Source: JACOMS01 sp964352785
Lineage (GTDB): Bacteria; Pseudomonadota; Alphaproteobacteria; Caulobacterales; Maricaulaceae
Length of the DNA stretch: 64,000 nucleotides
Assembly (NCBI GenBank): GCA_964352785.1
Contig: CAYGTI010000002.1
Location: 1 to 64,000, forward strand
Direction of reading: 5' to 3'
In this document: piece by piece, positions 17,055-25,089 of the stretch
Layout: every line of letters begins with the position of its first letter
How positions within the stretch are numbered: position 1 is the stretch's first letter
Program-made: the position numbers and the translations under genes
Notes under the pieces: model-generated
What the model was told of the DNA's origin: nothing
The model's input: the letters and a program-made list of their open reading frames with translations, nothing else
Database searches by the model: none

Positions 17055-17619
17055 AAGCTTGAAAAATCTAAGTGATGGTGCCGTCATTGCGGTCGCCTCT
17101 GACGCGGCTCATAATTTTACAAAACCCTTAAAAGACCAGATCACCCTGATCGAAGGGCTGGGCGTCAAAGGCGATGCCCATTACGGTAAAACTGTTCAGC
17201 ATCTCTATGATATGCGCAAAAATCCGGGGGCGCCTAACCTGCGGCAAGTGCATCTGATCCATGCAGAGCTGTTTGATGATTTGGCAGCGAAAAATATCAC
17301 TATAACATCCGGTGTCCTAGGCGAGAACATCACGACGCGCGGGATTGATTTGCTGGGCCTGCCAGAGGCCGCCGAGCTGCATATCGGCGACGAAGCGGTG
17401 ATTATGGCGACGGGCCTGCGAACGCCGTGTAGCAAGCTAAACAAGATTGACGAGAGGCTGCTTGAGGCCGTGCTCGACCGCACGCGCCGCGCGGGAAAAC
17501 GTCCTTATCCGCTGACGGGAGTTATGGGGATTATCACGCAAGGCGGTGTCGTGCGCCCCGGTGATGATATTCGCGTTGTGCTGCCCGATGGCCCTCACAC
17601 ACCTTTGTTGCCCGTTTAA
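17047..17619 (+). CDS. MOSC-domain protein
   Basis: This 190-aa stand-alone MOSC domain is the C-terminal module of molybdenum-cofactor sulfurases and of YiiM/YuaD proteins, which bind a Mo or sulfur ligand through a conserved Cys. Seen here are GVKGDAHYGKTVQHLYD, NLRQVHLIHAELF, GVLGENITTRGIDL, the cysteine in TGLRTPCSKLN, and GVMGIITQGGVVRPGD. The start at ATG 17047 is used because the family begins shortly after; it lies inside the last codons of the upstream gene. The substrate is not known. Confidence 0.9.
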   Translation: MTESLKNLSDGAVIAVASDAAHNFTKPLKDQITLIEGLGVKGDAHYGKTVQHLYDMRKNPGAPNLRQVHLIHAELFDDLAAKNITITSGVLGENITTRGIDLLGLPEAAELHIGDEAVIMATGLRTPCSKLNKIDERLLEAVLDRTRRAGKRPYPLTGVMGIITQGGVVRPGDDIRVVLPDGPHTPLLPV

Positions 17620-17665
17620 ACAAGGCGGGGTTTTGATTAGCCATAAACGGCTCTATATATAGCCT

Positions 17666-18307
17666 ATGACAGCTATTCTCTATTCCTTTCGCCGTTGCCC
17701 GTATGCCATGCGGGCGCGCATGGCGCTGCACGTTTCGGGCACGGCCTATGAGCACCGCGAAGTGCTGCTGCGCGATAAACCCGCGGCAATGCTCGCGGCG
17801 TCGCCCAAAGGCACAGTCCCTGTGTTTATCACGAAAGAGGGCGCGGTGGTGGATGAGAGCCTTGATCTGATGCGCTGGGCGCTGGAGCGGCATGATCCGC
17901 TCGGGTGGCTTGAAATGGGCCGCGAGGCCAATAGAGAGGCAAGCGACGCTTTGATCACAGCCAATGACGGGCCGTTCAAGCATCATCTTGACCGTTATAA
18001 ATATGCGAGCCGCTATAAGGATGATGCGGCGAGGGTAGATGTTGATACGGTGCACCGCAGCGCCGCCGAGGCGCATATTTCCAAGCTTGAAGGCCACCTA
18101 AGCACGGGGTCTTACCTGCTGGGCGCGCGGCAAAGCCTTGCGGATATTGCGATTTTTCCGTTTATTCGCCAGTTCGCGAATACGGACACGGACTGGTGGC
18201 AGAGCGCGCCATACCCGAATACGCGGGATTGGCTCACGCGGCACGTTGAGGGCGATCTGTTTAAGACGGTGATGACAAAATATCCGGTATGGCTAGAGGG
18301 TCAATAG
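17666..18307 (+). CDS. Glutathione S-transferase family protein (Grx2-like)
   Basis: This 213-aa protein has an N-terminal thioredoxin-fold GST domain (YSFRRCPYAMRARMAL, then KGTVPVF and DESLDLMRW, where the cis-Pro and the ES glutathione contact fall) and a helical C-terminal domain with the N-capping box SLADIAIFPFIRQF. The CPYA segment resembles the glutaredoxin-2/omega type, which uses Cys rather than Tyr or Ser. Probably a thiol transferase or disulfide reductase. Single gene; a palindromic element lies downstream. Confidence 0.88.
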   Translation: MTAILYSFRRCPYAMRARMALHVSGTAYEHREVLLRDKPAAMLAASPKGTVPVFITKEGAVVDESLDLMRWALERHDPLGWLEMGREANREASDALITANDGPFKHHLDRYKYASRYKDDAARVDVDTVHRSAAEAHISKLEGHLSTGSYLLGARQSLADIAIFPFIRQFANTDTDWWQSAPYPNTRDWLTRHVEGDLFKTVMTKYPVWLEGQ

Positions 18308-18379
18308 ATTGGTCTTAACCGCTCGACCTTCCGGCTCGCGCTACACTTGGCTGGAATGACGGTGCTTTTAGTTTTGTCA

Positions 18380-18398
18380 CCCCGGACGTGATCCGGGG
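18380..18398. repeat. REP-like palindrome
   Basis: CCCCGGA (18380-18386) and TCCGGGG (18392-18398) flank CGTGA. The surrounding text (GGAATGACGG before, GTCACCCCGGACGTGATCC here) resembles an intergenic palindromic element common in alphaproteobacterial genomes. It lies between convergent genes and may work as a bidirectional transcription stop or be a mobile palindromic repeat. Only one copy was noticed in the window. Confidence 0.6.
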
Positions 18399-18448
18399 CC
18401 TCGGGAGGTTGTTAGGGGTTGTTTTGCTGTCTTTGAAAGCGGCTCTTT

Positions 18449-19303
18449 TTAATCCAGCCGCTTGAGCAAACTGCTTGTGTCCCAGCGCCCGCCGCCCATG
18501 GCTTGGATGTCGGCGTAATATCCGTCGACTTGCTCGGTGAGGGTCAGGCTTGCGCCCACTTGCTGGGCGGTGCGAAGGGCAATGCCGAGGTCTTTTCGCA
18601 TCCAGTCCACAGCAAATCCAAATTCATATTCCCCGCGGCCCATGGTGCTCGCGCGGTTATCCATTTGCCAGCTTTGCGCCGCGCCTTTGCCGATGGCGTC
18701 GACCACTGCGTCGACGTCTAATCCGGCTTTTTGCGCGAAATGCACGCCTTCTGACAGGCCTTGCAGGATACCTGCAATGCAGATTTGATTGACCATTTTT
18801 GTGAGCTGTCCCGCCCCGCTTGGGCCCATCAGTTTCACCGCTTTGGCGTAGGCATCCATGACGACAAGGGCTTTATCATAGGCTGCTTGGTCGCCGCCGC
18901 ACATAATCGTAAGCTGGCCGTTAACGGCACCGGCTTGGCCGCCGGAGATCGGCGCGTCGATAAATCCGATCCGGCGCGCCGATGCCATCCCGTAGCAATT
19001 GCGGGCGCATTCACTCGACGCCGTGGTGTGATCAACCATCACCGTTCCGGGCCGCATCGCGTTGATGGCGGGTTTGGCGACATCGTACACGTCTTGATCA
19101 TCACCCACACACAGCATGACGAAATCCGCATCTTTTGCGGCATCGGACACCGTTTTAGCGGCCGTGCCGCTATGCTCCGATGCCCAATCGGCGGCTTTCT
19201 CCGGGCTGCGATTCCAAACGGTGACCGCGTGACAGGCGGCGGCCAAATGCCCTGCCATAGGGTAGCCCATCACGCCTAATCCTAAAAATGTGACCTTTGC
19301 CAT
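18449..19303 (-). CDS. NAD(P)-dependent beta-hydroxyacid dehydrogenase (3-hydroxyisobutyrate dehydrogenase family)
   Basis: This 284-aa oxidoreductase has an N-terminal Rossmann fold (GLGVMGYPMAGHL), the substrate motif DAPISGGQAGA near 120, and the catalytic lysine in GQLTKMVNQ, all hallmarks of 3-hydroxyisobutyrate dehydrogenases and tartronate semialdehyde reductases. The ATG at 19303 (MAKVTFLG) fits the family; an open frame continues 20 codons upstream. It is a single gene. The true substrate (3-hydroxyisobutyrate, glyoxylate/tartronate semialdehyde or others) cannot be set from sequence. Confidence 0.9.
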   Translation of the reverse strand: MAKVTFLGLGVMGYPMAGHLAAACHAVTVWNRSPEKAADWASEHSGTAAKTVSDAAKDADFVMLCVGDDQDVYDVAKPAINAMRPGTVMVDHTTASSECARNCYGMASARRIGFIDAPISGGQAGAVNGQLTIMCGGDQAAYDKALVVMDAYAKAVKLMGPSGAGQLTKMVNQICIAGILQGLSEGVHFAQKAGLDVDAVVDAIGKGAAQSWQMDNRASTMGRGEYEFGFAVDWMRKDLGIALRTAQQVGASLTLTEQVDGYYADIQAMGGGRWDTSSLLKRLD

Positions 19304-19402
19304 AAACTTGTCCTTGCGCTTTGTGTTTGATGTGCGAAATTTATTTAAGTCTATCCATTCCAAGAAGCGCAGGATAGCTTATTTTCAAAAGGGGAGCTGA
19401 GC

Positions 19403-21229
19403 TTGGACATAGCCGCAACATGGCAGATGTGGGCGACGATGGCGATTGTTGCGATTGGCGTTTATCTCTATTTTCGAGAGCAGTTCTCGATTGAGAGCAT
19501 CTCGGTCGGGCTCATCGTCGTTCTGCTCCTGTTTTTTCACTTTTTCGCCGCCCCGGATGCGCCGCTGGATAGCAAGTCTTTGCTCTCGGGGTTTGCAGCG
19601 CCTGCGCTGATCACGATCATGGCGCTGCTTGTGGTCGGTCAAGGACTGTTTCATACGGGAGCGCTCGAAGGCCCGGTGGTGCGCATTAATAATGCGCTGG
19701 ATAAACATCCGCGCCGCACGCTGGGCATGATTTTCGGCGTCGCTTTTGGCGTCTCGATGTTTATGAATAACACGCCTGTTGTGGTGATGTTTGTGCCGGT
19801 TTTAACGGCCATGGCCTCGCGTCTGCGCCAATCCGCGTCACTTTATATGATGCCGTTGAGCTTTATTTGTATCTTGGCAGGTATGACCACGCTTGTCGGC
19901 TCCTCCACTAACTTGTTGGTCAATGATGTCTATGAACGCATCAGCGGTAATTCGCTCGAGTTCTTCACCCAGTTTGGTCCCGGGATTGTTCTGGCCATGA
20001 TCGGCGCGCTTTATATTGTTATTTTCGCGCCTATATTGCTGCCCAAACGCCAAAGCCTCGAAAATGAAATGACCGAGGCTGGGCATCAATATATCGCGCA
20101 AATCAGAATCACGGATAACCATCCGCTCAACGGGACCTCGCCCAAAGCTGGGCTCTATACGGCGCTCAAAGATGTGACCGTGCGCATGGTGCAGCGCGGC
20201 GAGCGCAGCCTTTTGCCACCCTTTGAAGACGCGCTCCAGCCCCGCGATATACTGATCGTCGCGGCCACCCGTAAATCTCTTCGCAGTCTCTTGTCGACGG
20301 ATCAACGGTATCTTGAGGGCATGCTCAACATTGCGGGCTTTCATGATGAGAGCAAAAGCGGCACGGCGTCCGACACGATTGTCATCAGCGAAGCTGTGAT
20401 CGCGCCGGGCTCGCGCATGGTCGGGCGCAATATTGAGCAAATCGGTTTTCGCCGGGAGACAGGCTGTCTTGTGCTGGGTATTCAGCGGCGCTCGCGCATG
20501 ATCCGAAAGCGTATGCTGGATATCCGTCTCGAGGCCGGGGATATCCTTTTGTTGTTTGGTTACGAGGCCAATATGGGCTCTCTGCGCAATAATCGTGATT
20601 TAGTGCTGTTGGATTGGTCCACCACAGAGCTGCCCGATATTCGAAAATCCATGGCGGCGCGGCTAATCTTTGGCCTGACAATATTGGCGGCGGCGACCAG
20701 CTTTGTCCCTATTGAGATTGCGGCGCTCTCGGGCGCCATTGCCATGATCGGGGCGGGGTGCCTGAATGTACGCCAAGCCGTTCGGGCGTTGGATATGCGT
20801 ATATTCCTGTTAATCGGCGCGGCGTTCGCAATGGGGCTTGCCCTCGAAGCTACAGGCGGAGCGGCCTACATGGCACATGCCACCGTTGAAGTTTTTGCGC
20901 CGTTCGGAAATCAAATTCTCATCGCGGCTTTGTTCCTGATCATTGCTATCATGACGAACCTGATCTCAAATAGCGCAACGGCGTTATTGTTTGCGCCCAT
21001 CGCGCTCGCCATCAGCGAGCAAGCCGCGATTGACCCGATTGTTATGGTACTAACGGTGATATTCGCGGCAAACTGCTCATTTGCGACGCCGATAGCCTAC
21101 CAAACTAACTTGCTGGTCATGGGGCCGGGGCGTTATAAATTTAGTGATTTCGCCCGCTTCGGCCTGCCGCTTATACTCGTGATCTGGATATCGTTTAGCC
21201 TGATGATCCCGTTCTTTTTTAGCATATGA
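19403..21229 (+). CDS. SLC13/DASS-type permease with two RCK_C (TrkA_C) domains
   Basis: This 608-aa transporter has N-terminal and C-terminal membrane halves (about 10-215 and 415-608) separated by two cytoplasmic RCK_C domains (about 220-300 and 315-400), the layout of bacterial sodium:dicarboxylate/sulfate-type permeases such as SLC13/ArsB-like proteins. Conserved loops NNTPVVVMFVP and SSTNLL in the first half and SNSATALLFAPIA in the second match the anion-binding hairpin motifs (SNT-like). The start is a TTG preceded by GGGGAG. The substrate may be sulfate, a dicarboxylate or another anion. Confidence 0.88.
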   Translation: MDIAATWQMWATMAIVAIGVYLYFREQFSIESISVGLIVVLLLFFHFFAAPDAPLDSKSLLSGFAAPALITIMALLVVGQGLFHTGALEGPVVRINNALDKHPRRTLGMIFGVAFGVSMFMNNTPVVVMFVPVLTAMASRLRQSASLYMMPLSFICILAGMTTLVGSSTNLLVNDVYERISGNSLEFFTQFGPGIVLAMIGALYIVIFAPILLPKRQSLENEMTEAGHQYIAQIRITDNHPLNGTSPKAGLYTALKDVTVRMVQRGERSLLPPFEDALQPRDILIVAATRKSLRSLLSTDQRYLEGMLNIAGFHDESKSGTASDTIVISEAVIAPGSRMVGRNIEQIGFRRETGCLVLGIQRRSRMIRKRMLDIRLEAGDILLLFGYEANMGSLRNNRDLVLLDWSTTELPDIRKSMAARLIFGLTILAAATSFVPIEIAALSGAIAMIGAGCLNVRQAVRALDMRIFLLIGAAFAMGLALEATGGAAYMAHATVEVFAPFGNQILIAALFLIIAIMTNLISNSATALLFAPIALAISEQAAIDPIVMVLTVIFAANCSFATPIAYQTNLLVMGPGRYKFSDFARFGLPLILVIWISFSLMIPFFFSI

Positions 21230-21251
21230 CGAAACATGTTTGTCATCTGAT

Positions 21252-21656
21252 CTAAAAGAGGAGAGCTGCTGCAAAGAAGGCGAAGAAGGCCCCAACGACA
21301 AAAGCGGCGACGCTGATCCACCAAACCATCCAGCTTAGCCGCCGCGCGCGGGTGCAAGCGCGGGCTTGGGCGGGGTCAGCGGGGCAGGGCATATTACGCG
21401 CGCGCCACTGCAGAAGACCCGACGCCGCGATCATCAGCGCCGCAAAGATAAAGACCTCGACCTTGTGCCGCCCCAGCCACGTGATCTGCGGTACAGCTTC
21501 GATCAAGCCGGCCATCACCGCGCCCGCGCCGAGGCTAACAAGAAGCGCGGGAAGAGCGCAGCAAATCAATGTGCCTGTTGATGTAAACAGGGACAAAAAC
21601 GCTGGTAGAGCGCTGGGAGATTTAACGCTCGGTTGCACTATAGGCTTACGGCTCAT
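21252..21656 (-). CDS. MerT-like membrane protein of the metal operon
   Basis: This 134-aa inner membrane protein has three hydrophobic segments (about 22-50, 65-83, 108-133). The first contains Cys32-Cys33 in LICCALPALLVSLGAGA, and the loop between segments 2 and 3 has Cys91 and Cys101. This resembles MerT/MerC-type metal importers, where a vicinal cysteine pair takes the metal from a periplasmic HMA protein. Its start overlaps the stop of the HMA-protein gene by 4 bp, supporting joint action. It is the last gene of the csoR operon. Whether the metal is Hg(II) or Cu(I) is not shown; the C-H-C sensor upstream favours copper. Confidence 0.75.
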   Translation of the reverse strand: MSRKPIVQPSVKSPSALPAFLSLFTSTGTLICCALPALLVSLGAGAVMAGLIEAVPQITWLGRHKVEVFIFAALMIAASGLLQWRARNMPCPADPAQARACTRARRLSWMVWWISVAAFVVGAFFAFFAAALLF

Positions 21657-22168
21657 ATACCGCTGCTGCGCTCAATAGAGACGAGAGAATAACCGGATTT
21701 ACGGATGAGGGCTTTGACGGTTTCGTCGCTAAGCGTTGCGCCGGACTTTAGCGCGATGCGAACCTCGCCCGCATCAAGATCGACATCAATACCTTCGACG
21801 GCGTCTTCTTTTTTGAAGACTTTCCGCAGGGCTTGCGCGCAAAAATCACAGACAAGCCCGTTGACTTTGGCGGTGATCGCCGCCGCCGTGATCACGGGCA
21901 CACCATCGGTTTTCATAGAAGACATGTCGTGGGCACTATGATCCATATTGGCATGATCCATTTTTGAATGATCCATCTTGGCAGAGTCCATGTCGGCGTG
22001 ATCCATATTTGAATGATCCATGCCTTTATGTTCACTGTGATCGTGCGCTATTTCAGTGTGAGCTGTCTCAGTGTGATCTGAGGGGTGCGCGTTGTGATCC
22101 TGCCCTGCCGCCGGAGCGCAGAGCAGAGCCGCGGCAGTTAAAGTACCAACGAGTTTTATAGGAGACAT
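21653..22168 (-). CDS. Periplasmic Met/His-rich protein with C-terminal HMA domain
   Basis: This exported protein has 171 aa with a signal peptide (about 1-22). A low-complexity metal-binding segment (24-85) repeats MDHSNMDHADMD-type units with many His, Met and Asp, as in CopB/PcoE copper proteins. An HMA (heavy-metal-associated) domain (about 98-168) follows with the metal site Cys107-x-x-Cys110. The start at 22168 leaves a good signal peptide and follows an AAAGGACAT-type leader; the open frame extends 63 codons upstream into the neighbour and is unlikely to be used. It probably captures the metal and passes it to the MerT-like protein. A MerP/CopZ-like domain fused to a Met/His buffer is uncommon. 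Confidence 0.82.
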   Translation of the reverse strand: MSPIKLVGTLTAAALLCAPAAGQDHNAHPSDHTETAHTEIAHDHSEHKGMDHSNMDHADMDSAKMDHSKMDHANMDHSAHDMSSMKTDGVPVITAAAITAKVNGLVCDFCAQALRKVFKKEDAVEGIDVDLDAGEVRIALKSGATLSDETVKALIRKSGYSLVSIERSSGI

Positions 22169-22203
22169 ATTATGTCCTTTCTTTTCTAAGTGATATTTTG
22201 TAA

Positions 22204-22842
22204 TCAAAACCGGACAATCCAGTTCAGCATCGCTTCTTTTTCTTCGAGAGTGTAGCCGATTTCCACCATTTGGACGCCTTTGAAAAACCGCACTAAGGGT
22301 GTTGTCGTCACGGGGTTTGCGCCTTCTGGGTGATTGTCCACTTGAACCATGAGCCATGTGTGAAGGTCGCCATAATCACCAATGTAAGGCGCTACGCCGA
22401 GCCGCGCACTGTGACGTACACTTTTGTTGTTCGCAAAATCTGTAGCGCGGATTTCGTATGACGTGAACCACCGCCGTGTTTCCCAATCAGCGGACAGCCC
22501 GGCAAACCCGGATAGTTCGGGCCCCGCCGGGCCAAACGGGTCGGCTTGTCCCGCGCCTATCTTTGCATAGATATTGGCTTGACTGCCCGGCCCGTTCCAA
22601 CGCTTGACGAGCCTGTTATATTGCAGGCCCGTAAACCGAACATCTTCAGCCCAATTTTGCTCTATATATAGCCCAAGAGAGTCTTGGCTGGTGGGAGAGT
22701 AATGCACATGAAAGGCGGAGCGCTCCCCATTATTTCGCTGCATCACCGTCCAGCCGTCGGGGTAGGAGACAGGGCGGGCATGGCTTGTTGCGTCAAGGCT
22801 GAAAAAACAAGCCGTGATCAACAAAAGGCGCAGGAGTGTCAT
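22204..22842 (-). CDS. Exported protein of the csoR metal operon, unknown function
   Basis: This 212-aa protein has a signal peptide (about 1-22, SHA-RP). Alternating polar and aromatic strands and an end in Phe (NWIVRF) suggest a small beta-barrel or periplasmic beta protein. The start overlaps the csoR stop by 4 bp and the stop lies 36 bp before the HMA gene. No family is recognised with certainty. Context makes a role in metal binding or efflux through the envelope likely. It has no cysteine in the mature part; several His and Met are present. Confidence 0.65.
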   Translation of the reverse strand: MTLLRLLLITACFFSLDATSHARPVSYPDGWTVMQRNNGERSAFHVHYSPTSQDSLGLYIEQNWAEDVRFTGLQYNRLVKRWNGPGSQANIYAKIGAGQADPFGPAGPELSGFAGLSADWETRRWFTSYEIRATDFANNKSVRHSARLGVAPYIGDYGDLHTWLMVQVDNHPEGANPVTTTPLVRFFKGVQMVEIGYTLEEKEAMLNWIVRF

Positions 22843-23114
22843 TTCTTGCGTCCGCCAAGCACGGCGACGAGTTCCTCGACCTTTTCGCGTCTTTGGCTAA
22901 TGTCATCAGATTTAAGAGCGGTTTCAACGCAGGTCTGCAAGTGGTCTTCTAAAACGACGCCTTCAAGGCTTGTAAGCGCCGCTTTGATGGCCTGTATCTG
23001 CCGAACGATATCAATACAGTACCGCTCTTGGTCTACCATTTTAGCAATGCCGCGAACTTGTCCCTCAATTCTGGCAAGACGTTTTATTGCGGTGGATTGT
23101 GTGTCTGAACGCAT
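22839..23114 (-). CDS. csoR: CsoR-type metal-sensing repressor
   Basis: This 91-aa all-helical repressor of the CsoR/RcnR (DUF156) family has the start RLARIEGQVRGIAKM and the metal site Cys33, His58, Cys62 (C-H-C), the set used for Cu(I). The apo form binds G-tract operators and leaves DNA when metal binds. Two such operators lie directly upstream (23118-23136 and 23144-23161), so it most likely controls its own operon, and possibly the divergent bpt gene. Confidence 0.92.
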   Translation of the reverse strand: MRSDTQSTAIKRLARIEGQVRGIAKMVDQERYCIDIVRQIQAIKAALTSLEGVVLEDHLQTCVETALKSDDISQRREKVEELVAVLGGRKK

Positions 23115-23117
23115 ATT

Positions 23118-23136
23118 TATACTCCTATGGGGTATA
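23118..23136. promoter_or_regulatory. CsoR-type operator 1
   Basis: TATACTCC-TAT-GGGGTATA is an imperfect palindrome with a G4 tract and AT flanks, as in CsoR-family operators. It starts 3 nt upstream of the csoR ATG, where a bound tetramer would block transcription or translation start. Confidence 0.65.
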
Positions 23137-23143
23137 AAGCATA

Positions 23144-23161
23144 TATACCCCCATGGGGTAA
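23144..23161. promoter_or_regulatory. CsoR-type operator 2
   Basis: TATACCCCCATGGGGTAA has C5/G4 arms around AT and lies 7 bp from operator 1. Paired sites would let two CsoR tetramers cover the promoter. The divergent bpt start is 47 bp away. Confidence 0.65.
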
Positions 23162-23208
23162 AGTAAATAAAACAGTGCGCCTTAAAAAAATCGCGTTATA
23201 ACAAAAGC

Positions 23209-23937
23209 ATGACTCAGCCTTTTAATCCGCAGCGATTGCAGTTTTATATGACGATACCAACGCCGTGCCCCTATTTGGAAGGCCGGATGGAGCGCAAGAT
23301 ATTTACCCAGATAGAGCCGGGTTATGGCGGGTCGCTCAATGATTATTTAACGCATTCAGGGTTTCGCCGCTCGCAAAACGTGCTGTACCGCCCCGCGTGT
23401 GAGACGTGCCGCGAGTGCCGCTCTCTACGGGTGCGTGTGGGCGGGTTTAAGCCCAGCAAAACCCAGCGCCGAACATCGGCGCGTAATGCCGACTTGGTCA
23501 TGACAATCTGTGACCCGATTGCGACAGATGAGCAGTTTTCTTTGCTCCAATCTTATCTTTTGGCGCGCCACGCGGGCGGCGGTATGTCTGATATGGATTT
23601 TATGCGTTACCAAATGATGGTTGAAGACAGCGCGTCTGAGACAACGATCGCCGAATACCGGGATGCAAGGGGAGTTCTTATTGCCTGCGTTTTAATTGAT
23701 GGGCTCTCCGACGGTTTGTCCATGGTTTATAGTTTTTTCAAGCCTGACTTAAAGCAAAGAAGTCTTGGTAAATATATGATAATAAATCATATTAACCTCT
23801 GTCATGAGATGGGGCTGCCTTATTTGTATTTGGGATATTGGGTCGAAAATAGTCCCAAGATGGATTATAAATCGCGGTTTCGTCCTGCAGAAGTTCTGGG
23901 CATTAATGGATGGGCTCAATTGGAGGACATATCATGA
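23209..23937 (+). CDS. bpt: Aspartate/glutamate leucyltransferase (Bpt)
   Basis: This 242-aa N-end-rule enzyme adds Leu from Leu-tRNA to proteins with N-terminal Asp or Glu, marking them for ClpS/ClpAP. It shows PCPYLEGRMERKIFT near the start, the Cys cluster RPACETCRECRSLRV, the SGFRRSQNVLY segment and, near the C-terminus, YLGYWVENSPKMDYKSRFRP. Length and motifs are normal for bacterial Ate/Bpt. Its stop overlaps the start of the TRAP receptor gene (ATGA), an unexpected coupling. It is divergent from csoR. Confidence 0.94.
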   Translation: MTQPFNPQRLQFYMTIPTPCPYLEGRMERKIFTQIEPGYGGSLNDYLTHSGFRRSQNVLYRPACETCRECRSLRVRVGGFKPSKTQRRTSARNADLVMTICDPIATDEQFSLLQSYLLARHAGGGMSDMDFMRYQMMVEDSASETTIAEYRDARGVLIACVLIDGLSDGLSMVYSFFKPDLKQRSLGKYMIINHINLCHEMGLPYLYLGYWVENSPKMDYKSRFRPAEVLGINGWAQLEDIS

Positions 23938-25076
23938 AACGCCGCCATGTATTAGCCGCTGCGGCGGCCGTTGCGACGGGCACAGGCGTCGCCGCCGTGT
24001 TGGGGGCAGAGAAAAAGCAGCCCGGAGTGAAAACCGGGAATAGCACCATCGCTGCGCCGTCGATTAGCCAAAACCGCCGCCAGCTTCGCATCGCGACCTC
24101 GTGGCCCAAAGACTTTCCGGGGCTTGGCCAGATGCCGAACCGTTTTGCCGACGCGCTGCGCGCGATGAGCGGCGGACGGCTGGACGCCAAAGTGTACGCG
24201 GCCGGGGAGCTTGTTGGCGCGCTGGAATGTTTTGACGCGGTCTCAACCGGGGCGGCGGATATGTACCACGCGGCGGAATATTACTGGCAGGGGAAATCCA
24301 AGGCCTTCTCATTTTTCACGGCGGTGCCTATGGGGATGACTGCGGCTGAAATTATGGGCTGGGTTGAATATGGCGGCGGGCAGGAATTATGGGATGAACT
24401 GTCAGCCTCGTTTAATATCAAGCCTTTTCAAGCGGGCAATACGGGCCACCAAACGGGCGGTTGGTTCAAACGCGAAATGAATTCACTGGAAGACTTCAAA
24501 GGCTTGATTATGCGCATGCCGGGCCTTGGCGGAGAGGTCATTCGCCGCCTCGGCGGGGTCGCGCGGCAACTCCCCGGCGGCGAAATTTACCAAGCCTTGC
24601 AATCCGGCGCTATTGATGCCTCAGAGTGGGTTGGGCCGTGGAATGATTATGCTTTCGGGTTTTACCGCGAAGCGCCGTATTATTACGCGCCCGGTTTCCA
24701 TGAGCCCGGCGCGTCGCTCTGTTTGGGTGTGAATTTGGATGTCTGGAACAGTTTCTCGGCTTCTGACCAAGCCATCATCACATATGCGGCGCGCGCCGCT
24801 AATAATAGCAGTCTTGGTGAGTATACTGTTGAAAATGCGCGGGCGCTCAACACCCTTAAAACCGAGCACGGCATTGCGCCGCGTTATTTCTCCGACGAGA
24901 TCATGACCGAAATTGGCCGCGTGAGCGAGGATGTTGTGGAGGAATTTGGTAATTCGGATGCCCGAACCCGAAAAATTTATGAGAGCTATCTGGCGGCGCG
25001 AAACCAATATCGCGGCTGGACGGAAATGAGCGACGGGCGGTATATTCGCGCGCGCGAACTTGCGCTGGGTCAGTGA
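23934..25076 (+). CDS. TRAP transporter solute-binding protein (DctP/TakP-like)
   Basis: This 380-aa periplasmic receptor of a tripartite ATP-independent transporter has a Tat-type leader (KRRHVLAAAAAVATG). The body resembles the TakP group that binds 2-oxo acids or lactate: LRIATSWPKDFPGLG, GGEIYQALQSGAIDASEWVGPWND and YYYAPGFHEPG. The start ATG at 23934 overlaps the bpt stop. The downstream dctQ- and dctM-type genes complete the system. An organic acid substrate is likely; the exact one is not shown. Confidence 0.9.
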   Translation: MKRRHVLAAAAAVATGTGVAAVLGAEKKQPGVKTGNSTIAAPSISQNRRQLRIATSWPKDFPGLGQMPNRFADALRAMSGGRLDAKVYAAGELVGALECFDAVSTGAADMYHAAEYYWQGKSKAFSFFTAVPMGMTAAEIMGWVEYGGGQELWDELSASFNIKPFQAGNTGHQTGGWFKREMNSLEDFKGLIMRMPGLGGEVIRRLGGVARQLPGGEIYQALQSGAIDASEWVGPWNDYAFGFYREAPYYYAPGFHEPGASLCLGVNLDVWNSFSASDQAIITYAARAANNSSLGEYTVENARALNTLKTEHGIAPRYFSDEIMTEIGRVSEDVVEEFGNSDARTRKIYESYLAARNQYRGWTEMSDGRYIRARELALGQ

Positions 25077-25089
25077 TGGCCTCGCAAGA

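Noticed and set aside
19838..20440. 200-residue minus-strand frame inside the SLC13 transporter
   Set aside because: Overlaps a well-supported gene completely and shows no recognisable domain.
21227..21245. Imperfect palindrome between convergent genes as terminator
   Set aside because: Only seven paired positions, no GC-rich stem and no T-run.
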